Shown here in pieces: positions 27,620 through 36,033 of a stretch of 38,319 nucleotides of DNA. How positions within the stretch are numbered: position 1 is the stretch's first letter; each line of letters opens with the position of its first letter. The translations under genes were made by a program, and so were the position numbers. The DNA lies in assembly GCA_024693025.1 (NCBI GenBank), contig JAILLS010000086.1, positions 1 to 38,319 on the forward strand, given 5' to 3'. The notes beneath the pieces are model-generated. The model was not told the origin of the DNA, did no database searches, and saw only the letters and a list, made by a program, of their open reading frames with translations. Origin of the DNA: Succinivibrio sp. Its GTDB lineage: Bacteria; Pseudomonadota; Gammaproteobacteria; Enterobacterales; Succinivibrionaceae.

Positions 27620-27817
27620 GAAAAATTCCTCGCAAAAAGCACTGGATCTAATGTTGATGCTTAAATTTAGCGCTATCTGGGCGCTTTGGGTAGGCTAAAC
27701 ATGTGACGAAATATAACAATATTCACTTTGAGCGAAGATTATCTCAAGCTTGTGAACGGGATCAATGTTAGTTAAGGTCTGCTCTGGGACTGAGGAGAAT
27801 CGCCGCCTGGCCATAAG

Positions 27818-27850
27818 TAAAAAAAACGCGGCTCATTTGCATGGCCGCGT
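27818..27850 (-). terminator. Intrinsic terminator of the small membrane-peptide gene
   Basis: Read leftward, ACGCGGC (27844-27850) and GCCGCGT (27826-27832) form a 7-bp GC-rich stem with a loop of about 11 nt, followed by eight T. It lies 33 nt past the stop of the 61-aa gene and makes it very likely that a discrete leftward transcript ends here. Confidence 0.8.
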
Positions 27851-27882
27851 AAGAAGGAGACAAACATAAGGAGTAAAAACTT

Positions 27883-28068
27883 TTACGAATCATCTTCCTC
27901 AAATAGTGAGCCGGTTTTAAACTCGACATCAATAGATGAGGACGGACTTAGATAAATAGTTTTAACACTATTATCTACATCAGTATGATAAACCTGCAGA
28001 TTGTAAGCATTATATAAAATGAGTGAAAACATACCCGCCACTATCGCAGAACATAAAACTTTCAGCAT
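27883..28068 (-). CDS. Small single-pass membrane peptide, unknown function
   Basis: A 61-aa protein with one hydrophobic segment (about residues 4-20, LCSAIVAGMFSLILYNAY), followed by a polar tail ending in the acidic EEDDS. There is no lipobox. AGGTGA lies 4-5 nt before the ATG, a TATAAT is found at 28109-28114 on the same strand, and an intrinsic terminator follows 33 nt after the stop. These signals support a real short gene, although I recognise no family. The neighbouring AT-rich region with CRP-like sites may control it. It could be a regulatory membrane microprotein. A chance frame inside a small RNA is the alternative. Confidence 0.55.
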   Translation of the reverse strand: MLKVLCSAIVAGMFSLILYNAYNLQVYHTDVDNSVKTIYLSPSSSIDVEFKTGSLFEEDDS

Positions 28069-28191
28069 TCACTCACCTGACTCTATAACCCTTGTAACTT
28101 GCTGCCTGATTATATATCGGTTCGATTTACGTATACTTTAACTCTAATTTGACCTTTTGGCTTATTAAATATTTCATTATTTTAATAAAAA

Positions 28192-28314
28192 TCTTGTATG
28201 TAAGAAAAAATAGCCAGAATTGCGCAAATCTTAAGCAAATGTTTGATCTATAACAAAATGTATATAAGTAGCCTCAAATTAAGCCAATCAAACAGTAAAA
28301 TCTTACATACAAGA
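28192..28314. repeat. 14-bp perfect inverted repeat pair
   Basis: TCTTGTATGTAAGA (28192-28205) recurs as its exact reverse complement TCTTACATACAAGA (28301-28314), 95 nt apart. Each copy is itself partly symmetric (TCTT...AAGA). The centre-to-centre distance of 109 bp is about ten helical turns. They could be paired operator sites on one face of the helix, or the foot of a long RNA hairpin. Confidence 0.7.
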
Positions 28315-28334
28315 ACTTATTTTTTAGTGGAAAA

Positions 28335-28356
28335 TGGCGTGATATAGATCACATTG
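28335..28356. promoter_or_regulatory. CRP-like binding site 1
   Basis: CGTGATATAGATCACA (28338-28353) matches the CRP consensus TGTGATCTAGATCACA at 14 of 16 positions, with a perfect right half. Its centre is at 28345.5, about 90 bp upstream of the start expected from the leftward candidate promoter at 28262-28291, near a class I CRP position (-92.5). Confidence 0.5.
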
Positions 28357-28389
28357 TCTTCCAGGAGACGTCAGAAAACCTTTTGCATA

Positions 28390-28411
28390 AAATGTGATCT
28401 AAATCAAAAAA
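28390..28411. promoter_or_regulatory. CRP-like binding site 2
   Basis: TGTGATCTAAATCAAA (28393-28408) has a perfect left half of the CRP consensus and a degenerate right half. It lies 55 bp from site 1, about five helical turns. Part of it also forms a 10-bp inverted repeat with site 1 (TAGATCACAT at 28345-28354 and ATGTGATCTA at 28392-28401). Confidence 0.45.
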
Positions 28412-28414
28412 TAA

Positions 28415-29392
28415 TTAATGCCGACGTTTAAGTACCTGCTGACATAATTCTGTCAGAGCGCGCCGATAGGGACTGTCTGCAAAGACCTCCAGAGCTGCAA
28501 TAGCCTGCATGGCGGCCTGCTGAGCATAGCTCTCACAGCGGGAGAGGGCGCCGGTCCTGGCAATCAGGTCTTTGACTGTGGCAAAGTCGTTGTGACTGAC
28601 AGCCTCTGTCAGCGCGTCCTGTTCCTTGCCAGCAAGCGCAGAGCGGGTATAGATGAGGGGCAGGGTGATGCGCAGATCACTCAGATCTTCACCGACAGGT
28701 TTGCCAAGCGAGCTTTCTGAAGAAGTATAGTCAAGCATGTCATCAGTGACCTGAAAGGCGATCCCCAGCTGAGTGCCGTAGGTAGTAAGCGCCTTAATAT
28801 AGCGTGACTCTGCATCCTTGGAGATGGCAAAAATTGAGGCGGCCAGACTGAAGAGCGCACCGGTCTTGCAGTAGATGGTCTGCCGATAGTCATCCTCACT
28901 GAGCGTAAGATCTCCTTGCCGTGCCAGCTGATTGAGCTCGCCTCCGACAAGGCTTGCAGTCGTTTCGCCGGCTGCCCTGAAAACCTCAAAGCTTTTAAGA
29001 TCCTGCATCAGCAGAAAATTGCGCGCGAGCATATAGTCACCGGCCAGCACCGCCGCGTGATTGCCCTCGGTTTCATTTAAGGTCGCCTGTCCGCGCCGGG
29101 TTGAGGCTTTATCGATGACGTCATCATGAATGAGGGTCGCCGTATGTAAAAGTTCCACGGCTGCAGCACATTTGCAGAGATTCTCCTCATCGGTCTTGGC
29201 CGAGATAAGCTCAGGCAGAAGCTGGCCGCACAGCAGACACAGCTTGGGGCGGATTCTTTTGCCTCCGGCCTTGATCACCTGCAGACATAAAGCATTCACA
29301 TGCTGTTCAGTCTGGTCATCATTGATGGTGGTAAACAGCAGTTCTTCAACCCGCTTTAACCAGGGCGCAAGCAATTTCTCGAGATCTTCCAT
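28415..29392 (-). CDS. ispB: Octaprenyl diphosphate synthase
   Basis: A 325-aa trans-prenyltransferase. It has GGKRIRPK (43-50), the first Asp-rich motif LIHDDVIDKASTRRG (87-101), GDYMLARNF (118-126) and the second Asp-rich motif FQVTDDMLDY (213-222) with GKPVGEDL after it. It builds the long polyprenyl chain for quinones from FPP and IPP. It is divergent from rplU-rpmA, the same arrangement as in E. coli, which supports ispB over ispA-type short-chain enzymes. There is no strong ribosome binding site before the ATG at 29392. Chain length cannot be read from sequence alone. Confidence 0.92.
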   Translation of the reverse strand: MEDLEKLLAPWLKRVEELLFTTINDDQTEQHVNALCLQVIKAGGKRIRPKLCLLCGQLLPELISAKTDEENLCKCAAAVELLHTATLIHDDVIDKASTRRGQATLNETEGNHAAVLAGDYMLARNFLLMQDLKSFEVFRAAGETTASLVGGELNQLARQGDLTLSEDDYRQTIYCKTGALFSLAASIFAISKDAESRYIKALTTYGTQLGIAFQVTDDMLDYTSSESSLGKPVGEDLSDLRITLPLIYTRSALAGKEQDALTEAVSHNDFATVKDLIARTGALSRCESYAQQAAMQAIAALEVFADSPYRRALTELCQQVLKRRH

Positions 29393-29532
29393 AAACTAAT
29401 AGGCTGACAATATACTGATAAGATTGCGGACCTGCACTTGAGGCACAGGATCATCTAAACTGATAAATATTCATTATTTTATCACGTCAGGTGGCATAAA
29501 TCTTGTGGTTTAAGCCTTAAGTGCGCAATACT

Positions 29533-29561
29533 GCTAAAGTTTAGGCAGTATGCGCTATAAT
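29533..29561 (+). promoter_or_regulatory. Possible upstream rplU promoter (P1)
   Basis: A perfect TATAAT at 29556-29561 lies in the ispB-rplU gap, preceded by a poor -35 region near 29533-29538. A hairpin, CTGAGC/GCTCAG (29577-29593), follows. It could give a long rplU leader. It is weaker on -35 match than the promoter at 29661. Confidence 0.35.
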
Positions 29562-29660
29562 ATATCCCGCAGTTCACTGAGCCTGAAGCTCAGCGGCCCT
29601 AGGCGGAGCTGAATCCTAAGAGCGGACAGGTTTCTGTTGAGTACAAGCTGAATAAAATGC

Positions 29661-29689
29661 TTGCACAAAGAAAATTTTTTAGGTAAAAT
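29661..29689 (+). promoter_or_regulatory. Main rplU-rpmA promoter
   Basis: TTGCAC (29661-29666), a 17-nt spacer and TAAAAT (29684-29689) make a good sigma-70 promoter. The expected start near 29697 is about 85 nt before the rplU ATG and just before a GC-rich hairpin. Confidence 0.65.
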
Positions 29690-29702
29690 ACCGCCCACTA
29701 TC

Positions 29703-29729
29703 GCCCCTTGAGGGGCTTATCATTTTTTT
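29703..29729 (+). promoter_or_regulatory. Leader hairpin of rplU, possible attenuator
   Basis: GCCCC (29703-29707) and GGGGC (29712-29716) form a tight hairpin at the very start of the expected rplU transcript, followed after six bases by seven T. It looks like a weak terminator or a leader structure for feedback by L21. Ribosomal protein operons often carry such leaders; control here is inferred. Confidence 0.4.
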
Positions 29730-29780
29730 ACAGCTAACAGCAGGAGTTTGAATTCCCTGCGTTTTAACCGGAGTTTGAGC

Positions 29781-30092
29781 ATGTACGCAATTATTTTTTG
29801 CGGCGGAAAGCAGCACAAGGTCTCCGAGGGCGACGTGCTTAGCGTTGAGCTCCTCGATGCCGCAGCTGGCAGCGAAATTGAAATTGATAAAGTTTTGTTG
29901 GTTTCAGACGGTGACAACCTTAAGGTTGGCACTCCATACGTGGAAGGTGCTAAAGTTAGCGCCAAAGTTTTAGGTGAGCACGGTGGCGAGAAGATCAAGA
30001 TTGTTAAATTCCGTCGTCGTAAACATCATCAGAAGGTAACCGGTCATCGTCAGTGGTACACTGATTTACAGATCTCCGGCATTACCGCTTAA
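29781..30092 (+). CDS. rplU: 50S ribosomal protein L21
   Basis: A 103-aa protein, the same length as E. coli L21. It starts MYAIIFCGGKQHKVSEGD and contains KFRRRKHHQKVTGHRQ and YTDLQI at the C-terminus, all standard for L21. It binds 23S rRNA. The ATG at 29781 is preceded by GGAG; an in-frame TTG farther upstream is not part of the gene. It is followed by rpmA after 18 nt. Confidence 0.98.
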   Translation: MYAIIFCGGKQHKVSEGDVLSVELLDAAAGSEIEIDKVLLVSDGDNLKVGTPYVEGAKVSAKVLGEHGGEKIKIVKFRRRKHHQKVTGHRQWYTDLQISGITA

Positions 30093-30110
30093 TTTAAGGA
30101 GAATTGAAAC

Positions 30111-31602
<1,492 letters not shown>

Positions 31603-31623
31603 CCAGGGAAGCAGGAGTTTACC

Positions 31624-32115
31624 ATGAGTACTGAGCTGCAGCTTGTAGCGGCACTTTCTGACAACCGGGTCATTGGCAGGGACGGCCAGATCCCCTGGCA
31701 TCTGCGCGAGGATCTACAGCATTTTAAGGCGCTGACCTTAAATCATCCGGTGCTGATGGGCAGACGTACCTTTGAAAGTATCGGGCGGGTGCTGCCCAGG
31801 CGCCGGAATATCCTGCTGAGCTCCTCCTTCAGCGCAGAGCTTGCAGGACTTGAAATAGTCAAAAGTCTTGCTGAGGCAAGAGCACTTACAGCGTCAGAGC
31901 CTCTGCCGCTCATGATTATAGGCGGAGCCAGACTCTATGAGGAGACCCTGCCGCTGTGCAGCACCCTGCATCTGACCCGTGTTCACCTTGAAGTGGCAGG
32001 CGATACCTATTTTCCTGAGTTTGATGCCGCGGCCTTTAAACTCTGCGCCTCTGAGGAGTTCTTTAGCGAGCAGGCACAGTGCCGCTACACCTTTGAGACC
32101 TGGCAGCGCGTCTAG
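31624..32115 (+). CDS. folA: Dihydrofolate reductase
   Basis: A 163-aa enzyme, near the 159 aa of E. coli DHFR. It has VIGRDGQIPWHLREDLQHFK (Asp30 equals catalytic Asp27), MGRRTFESIGRVLPRR with the NADPH-binding region, and IIGGARLYEETL. It makes tetrahydrofolate with NADPH. AGGAG precedes the ATG. It converges with apaH, 9 bp away, and folA and apaH are also neighbours in E. coli. Confidence 0.95.
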   Translation: MSTELQLVAALSDNRVIGRDGQIPWHLREDLQHFKALTLNHPVLMGRRTFESIGRVLPRRRNILLSSSFSAELAGLEIVKSLAEARALTASEPLPLMIIGGARLYEETLPLCSTLHLTRVHLEVAGDTYFPEFDAAAFKLCASEEFFSEQAQCRYTFETWQRV

Positions 32116-32124
32116 CCTGAGCGA

Positions 32125-32976
32125 TTAAGCTCCCTGCGGAGTCAGATGCCCCAAGGATTTGACCCGATAGGTTTTGCCGGTATCCACGCCGTAGCAGGTG
32201 AGCGAGCCACCCCAGACACAGCCTGTATCTAAGGCGATGACATGCTTGTGCTGACACTGACCGTTTAAGGCCGCCCAGTGCCCGAAGATCAGGGTATAAG
32301 GCTTTTTGTCATACAGCGGCGTATCCCAGAAATCATACCAGGGCGTTAACTTTTCTTCCCGGGCTGTCTGCAGCGTAGCGGCGCTATGCTCATAATCGAG
32401 CACGAGGTTTTTATCTAAAAGACGCATTCTGGTGAAGGCATTGAGGGCAAAGCGCCAGCGGGAGAGTCCCTGATCGTCCTCGTTATAGTGATTGGGGGTA
32501 TCCTTGTACATATTGCGCAACAGGATCCCGCGGCGTAAAGGATCGGTGAGCACCTTGTGCAGCTCCTTGCCGATCTTTTTGGCTGTCGACAGCGTCCACT
32601 GCGGATAGATGCCGGCATGCGAGAGCACCAGATGCTCTTTATCGCAAAAATAAATCAGCGGGAGCTGATAATAGTACTCGAGGATCTCTTCAAGATTTTC
32701 GGCATCCAGCACTTCCTGCAGATGATCGCGCTCGCGCGCCTGACTGCCCTGATTGCAGACTGCCAGAAAATTCAGATCGTGATTGCCCAGTACCGCCTGG
32801 ATGCATTTCTGATATCTGAGCACGAAGTTCAGCGTCAGAAGCGGCTGCGGTCCTCTGCCGATCAGATCTCCGGTCAGCAGGAGCTCATCCTGTTTAGGAT
32901 CAAAGTCTATAAGCTCCAGAAGCTGCATAAACTCATCATAACAGCCGTGCAGATCTCCAATACAATAGATTGCCAT
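32125..32976 (-). CDS. apaH: Bis(5'-nucleosyl)-tetraphosphatase, symmetrical
   Basis: A 283-aa metallophosphatase, near the 280 aa of E. coli ApaH. Motifs are IGDLHGCYDEF (metal ligands Asp8, His10), TGDLIGRGP (35-43), LGNHDLNF (63-70), LVLSHAGIYPQW and, near the end, ALDTGCVWGGSLT. It cuts Ap4A to two ADP and may also remove Np4 caps from RNA. In E. coli it follows apaG and rsmA; here it is alone and convergent with folA. Confidence 0.96.
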   Translation of the reverse strand: MAIYCIGDLHGCYDEFMQLLELIDFDPKQDELLLTGDLIGRGPQPLLTLNFVLRYQKCIQAVLGNHDLNFLAVCNQGSQARERDHLQEVLDAENLEEILEYYYQLPLIYFCDKEHLVLSHAGIYPQWTLSTAKKIGKELHKVLTDPLRRGILLRNMYKDTPNHYNEDDQGLSRWRFALNAFTRMRLLDKNLVLDYEHSAATLQTAREEKLTPWYDFWDTPLYDKKPYTLIFGHWAALNGQCQHKHVIALDTGCVWGGSLTCYGVDTGKTYRVKSLGHLTPQGA

Positions 32977-33162
32977 AGGTGCCTCATCCGCGTTTTATCT
33001 AAACTTTTGGCCTAAGCCATGCCTCTAAGCTAAGTGTATGCTGATCCTGCAGGTTTCACAACCTTGAGTCAGTCTTTAACCGTCTTTGGGTGAATTAGAA
33101 GCTTAAATTTAAAGAGTTTAGCTCCGTAACCGGGCGCTTTTGGTACTTTAAACGCTTTTTTG

Positions 33163-33191
33163 CTGTCAGGTTCTGGTTTTTTCGGTATGAT
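33163..33191 (+). promoter_or_regulatory. Candidate dnaG promoter
   Basis: CTGTCA (33163-33168), 17 nt, and TATGAT (33186-33191) give a fair sigma-70 promoter. The -35 matches at four of six positions. A start near 33198 gives a very short leader of about 18 nt before the dnaG ATG. No rpsU promoter or gene lies upstream. Confidence 0.45.
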
Positions 33192-33215
33192 CTAGCAGAG
33201 AAGAAGAGAACCATT

Positions 33216-35087
33216 ATGCCTAAGATTAATCGCAGTTTTATTTCTGATCGCCTGCTGCCTGCTGTATCCATTGAAAGCTTAATCGGACAGTACTGCAGTG
33301 ATCTGAAGAAAAAAGGCAGCAATTACATGTGCTGCTGTCCCTTTCATCAGGAAAAGACCCCCTCGTTCTGCGTGACTCCCTCCAAGCAGATGTACTACTG
33401 TTTCGGCTGTCATGAACATGGCAACGCCCTGGATTTTCTGATGAAGATCCGCAACCTGAACTTTGTGGAGGCGGTTGAAGAGCTGGCCAGGTTTGCCGGA
33501 GTTGAAGTTGAATATGACGGTTCAGCGGATAATTCTGCCTATACCGATCGCTATAAGCGCTACTATGAGCTGATGGATCGCTGCGCGGTGTTTTTCTCCC
33601 GCACGCTGTTTGCGCCGCAGGGCAGAAAAGGACTGGAGTATTTTCAGCACAAGCGCGGACTCAACAAGCAGACTCTGATGGCCAACCGGCTGGGCTATGC
33701 ACCTGAAGGCTGGGATGTTCTGCGCACTGAGGTGGCGCATAATGCCGAGGAATATGCGCTGCTGCAGGAACTGGGGCTGGTGGTTAAAAAAGAGGATGGC
33801 CGCAGCTTTTCGATGTTCCGCGATCGCGTCATGATCCCCATTTTAGATAAGCGCGGGCGCGTGATCAGCTTTGGCGGCAGAACCTTAGGTCCTGAAGAGC
33901 CCAAATATTTAAACACCAAGGAAACGCCTATCTATCATAAGCGCAAGGAGCTGTTTGGCCTGTATGAAGCTCTGCGCGACAACAATAACCGCCCCAGCCG
34001 CTTTGTGATTGTGGAAGGCTACATGGATGTGATTTCCCTGCGTCAGGCAGGCTGCACCTATGCCGTAGCCTCGCTGGGAACTGCTACCACCGAAGAGCAG
34101 CTGCAGACTCTGCTGCGCTATGCGCATAAGATTGTCTGCTGCTATGATGGCGACAAGGCCGGACGCAATGCCGCCTGGCATGCGCTGCAGACCGTAACCC
34201 CGCTCCTTAAGGATGACACGGAGATCCGCTTTGCGTTTTTGCCAAACGCCACCAAGGTTGATCCTGATTCGCTGGTAAGAGAGCAGGGTCTAGATGCGTT
34301 CGAGGCTTATCTGGAGCAAAGCTTGAGCTATCCTGAATTTTTAGTGCAGCATACAGCTGAGCAGTATAACCGCTCTGATCCGGCCGAGCTCTCGCAGTTT
34401 ATGGCCAAAGCCCTGCAGCTGATCGCTGCGATCCCTTTAAAGCCCCTGCAGGCAGTCACCCTGAAGATTCTGTCGCAGTACTGCGATATCGACACCCTGC
34501 AGCTGAACGAGATGCTCAAAACTCAGGCTGTACCGTCACAGGAGAGTGCCTCAGCACAGAGTGAGCCTGAAGATCTGGCGCTGTACTCAAAGAGCGCTCC
34601 TGAGGAGAAGAGCATTTTAAATACTCCGATGCGCAAGCTGATGGCCTTTGCTCTGCAGCAGCCCGTAGTGGTGGCTGCAATCTATCAGGATTTTCGACTT
34701 GACTATATGCTCAGGCTCTGTGAGCAGCTTAAACTGCGCGGCAGCAGCGAGCTTGCCGAGGTGTTTCACCTGATTCGGGATAATCCTAAGATTACGCCTG
34801 CAGCCTTTATTGAGATCACGCGTGATACTCCTAAGGAGAAACTGTACCGTACTCTGATCGACGCCAAGCTCAATCTGCGCAGTGAGCAGTATTTACAGCA
34901 GGATGAACAGCAGCGCTGGCTGTTTCTGCGCATTGCCAGCTTTGCTCAGACTTTAACCGAGGTGCTCAGTCAGCCGTTTGTGCAGCGCATCGAGGAGCTT
35001 AAGCACACAGAAGATGCGCAGGAAAATTATGCTGAACTGCTACAGCTAAGCAGTAAGTTTAAACAGGATAAACTGCCGCATTTCTAA
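33216..35087 (+). CDS. dnaG: DNA primase
   Basis: A 623-aa primase. The zinc-binding CHC2 domain has Cys41, His44, Cys62 and Cys65 (CCPFHQEKTPSF and YYCFGCHEHGNALDF). The RNA polymerase core includes FGGRTLGPEEPKYLN, the TOPRIM motif VIVEGYMDVISL and CYDGDKAGRNAA. The C-terminal third (about 450-623) should bind DnaB. It makes RNA primers at the replication fork. In most gammaproteobacteria dnaG sits between rpsU and rpoD; neither is present here. It is followed by a terminator and a tRNA-Ile2 gene. The ATG at 33216 lacks a classic ribosome binding site apart from AGAGAAG upstream. Confidence 0.96.
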   Translation: MPKINRSFISDRLLPAVSIESLIGQYCSDLKKKGSNYMCCCPFHQEKTPSFCVTPSKQMYYCFGCHEHGNALDFLMKIRNLNFVEAVEELARFAGVEVEYDGSADNSAYTDRYKRYYELMDRCAVFFSRTLFAPQGRKGLEYFQHKRGLNKQTLMANRLGYAPEGWDVLRTEVAHNAEEYALLQELGLVVKKEDGRSFSMFRDRVMIPILDKRGRVISFGGRTLGPEEPKYLNTKETPIYHKRKELFGLYEALRDNNNRPSRFVIVEGYMDVISLRQAGCTYAVASLGTATTEEQLQTLLRYAHKIVCCYDGDKAGRNAAWHALQTVTPLLKDDTEIRFAFLPNATKVDPDSLVREQGLDAFEAYLEQSLSYPEFLVQHTAEQYNRSDPAELSQFMAKALQLIAAIPLKPLQAVTLKILSQYCDIDTLQLNEMLKTQAVPSQESASAQSEPEDLALYSKSAPEEKSILNTPMRKLMAFALQQPVVVAAIYQDFRLDYMLRLCEQLKLRGSSELAEVFHLIRDNPKITPAAFIEITRDTPKEKLYRTLIDAKLNLRSEQYLQQDEQQRWLFLRIASFAQTLTEVLSQPFVQRIEELKHTEDAQENYAELLQLSSKFKQDKLPHF

Positions 35088-35120
35088 CGGTATGCTTAAG
35101 TCTGCCGGAAAGTTTCACGG

Positions 35121-35149
35121 TTGATTTAAGCTGGAAGCTAGCTTATAAT
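35121..35149 (+). promoter_or_regulatory. Strong promoter upstream of tRNA-Ile2
   Basis: TTGATT (35121-35126), a 17-nt spacer and TATAAT (35144-35149) form a good sigma-70 promoter. The start is expected near 35156, 76 nt before the tRNA. A hairpin, CAGCTC/GAGCTG (35161-35179), and then a terminator-like structure lie between promoter and tRNA. Confidence 0.65.
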
Positions 35150-35199
35150 GGCGCGTGTTGCAGCTCATATTTGGAGCTGTAGCTGTGATTACCTCGTAG

Positions 35200-35229
35200 T
35201 TTTCCTGTCCTCAGGGCAGGGAAGTTTTT
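35200..35229 (+). terminator. Intrinsic terminator between dnaG promoter-side RNA and the tRNA
   Basis: An 11-bp stem with some wobble pairs (35200-35210 with 35214-35224, core CCTGTCC/GGGCAGG, loop TCA) is followed at once by five T. It has the form of a rho-independent terminator, yet it lies after the tRNA promoter and only 2 nt before the tRNA. It may end dnaG messages, or a 74-nt small RNA. Confidence 0.6.
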
Positions 35230-35231
35230 GT

Positions 35232-35308
35232 GGCCCATTAGCTCAGTTGGTCAGAGCAGACGACTCATAATCGTTTGGTCCCCTGTTCAAGTCAGGGATG
35301 GGCCACCA
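35232..35308 (+). tRNA. ileX: tRNA-Ile2 with CAU anticodon (lysidine type)
   Basis: A 77-nt cloverleaf. The acceptor GGCCCAT pairs with ATGGGCC, followed by ACCA coded in the DNA. The D arm is GCTCAGTTGGTCAGAGC, the anticodon loop CTCATAA gives CAU, and the T arm is CCCTG-TTCAAGT-CAGGG. The body matches E. coli tRNA-Ile2 (ileX) much better than elongator tRNA-Met. The C34 should be changed to lysidine by TilS so that it reads AUA as Ile. In E. coli ileX also lies just past the dnaG-rpoD operon. Confidence 0.88.
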
Positions 35309-35319
35309 ATCTTTCTCAA

Positions 35320-35339
35320 GGCAGGCATGTTAGCCCGCC
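35320..35339. terminator. Hairpin between tRNA-Ile2 and the convergent lipoprotein gene
   Basis: GGCAGGC (35320-35326) can pair with GCCCGCC (35333-35339), with one wobble pair, around a six-base loop. T-rich sequence follows only weakly on either strand. It may act as a modest terminator for one or both converging transcripts. Confidence 0.4.
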
Positions 35340-35358
35340 CTTTCCGATTCAGTTGCTG

Positions 35359-35922
35359 CTAAAAGCTTTCACTGCTTATGCTGCCTAAAGCATCAGCAGC
35401 CTCAGTACCGTTCTGGATATTCTGATAATGGACAGGACAGTTGGATTTGCTTTCCTGTTTTGCCGTGATATAGCGTCCGTTGGAGAGCACCTGTACCTGA
35501 CCGCCCTGACTGTTGGAGATGAGGCGTACCTTGGCATTTTTGCGATAGAGACAGGAGAAAGGCTCGTCTACCACCATCTGACCGCTGCTGGTATCAATGG
35601 TCAGTCTGACGCCATCAGAGCGGTTGCCGAAGCCGGAGGCCAGGCCTGCTGCTACCGCACCGATCCCGGCACCGATCAGAGTGCCTTTGGAGTGATGATT
35701 GATCGCCTGTCCTGCCGCAGCTCCCGCGAGTGCACCGAGCAGAGTGTTGGTTCCTGTATCGTAGTTGTCACTGTCCATATCGACGATTTCCACGCCTAGA
35801 ATTGTACCATCCATAAATTCAGATACGGCTCCGGCATGGGTAGTAGGATTGGTACAGCCGTTGAGGAGCAGAGCACTGCTGAGTGCAACGAGAGAGAGCG
35901 AGAGCAGTGTAGGTTTTAACAT
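35359..35922 (-). CDS. Glycine-zipper outer-membrane lipoprotein
   Basis: A 187-aa lipoprotein. The signal peptide ends in the lipobox LLNGC (Cys23). A glycine-zipper segment rich in small residues follows (GALAGAAAGQAINHHSKG, then GAGIGAVAAGLASGFG, about 60-105), and then a small beta domain. It resembles the SlyB/PcP/17-kDa antigen group, whose members sit in the outer membrane and affect envelope integrity. I chose the ATG at 35922 because GGAGG lies 7 nt upstream and the signal peptide then has its usual length; the frame extends 13 codons further. It converges with the tRNA. Function is otherwise unknown. Confidence 0.8.
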   Translation of the reverse strand: MLKPTLLSLSLVALSSALLLNGCTNPTTHAGAVSEFMDGTILGVEIVDMDSDNYDTGTNTLLGALAGAAAGQAINHHSKGTLIGAGIGAVAAGLASGFGNRSDGVRLTIDTSSGQMVVDEPFSCLYRKNAKVRLISNSQGGQVQVLSNGRYITAKQESKSNCPVHYQNIQNGTEAADALGSISSESF

Positions 35923-36004
35923 TTTCAAACCTCCAGATCTTAAAGAGACAACTTTCAGCACCTGTGCAGGCCAAGGACGAGCTCAGCTGCTTCAGGTTAA
36001 ACCA

Positions 36005-36033
36005 ATTATAGCGTAGTTTTGCGTTAAGAACGT
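36005..36033 (-). promoter_or_regulatory. Candidate promoter of the lipoprotein gene
   Basis: On the minus strand a perfect TATAAT lies at 36005-36010, about 80 nt before the lipoprotein ATG; the -35 region is poor. Upstream of it are two copies of the palindrome-like CCTAGGCT (36037-36044 and 36081-36088). Confidence 0.4.

Larger units (their letters stand above)
28069..28414 (-). promoter_or_regulatory. AT-rich regulatory intergenic region
   Basis: This 346-bp gap between the small gene and ispB is far more AT-rich than its surroundings. On the minus strand it has a proximal TATAAT (28109-28114) with a poor -35 element, and a more distant candidate TTGATT (28286-28291), 18 nt, TTATAT (28262-28267). 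Two CRP-like sites and a 14-bp inverted repeat, listed separately, flank the distant candidate. No other coding frame is convincing. The 5' leader of the small gene, or a small RNA, probably begins here. Confidence 0.45.

Noticed and set aside
32557..33015. A 152-codon plus-strand frame opposite apaH
   Set aside because: ApaH has all its catalytic motifs on the other strand; this frame has no start signals or motifs.
35232..35308. Reading the CAU tRNA as elongator or initiator tRNA-Met
   Set aside because: The anticodon arm GACGA-CTCATAA-TCGTT and the acceptor and T arms match tRNA-Ile2 far better; initiator features such as the GGG/CCC anticodon stem are absent.
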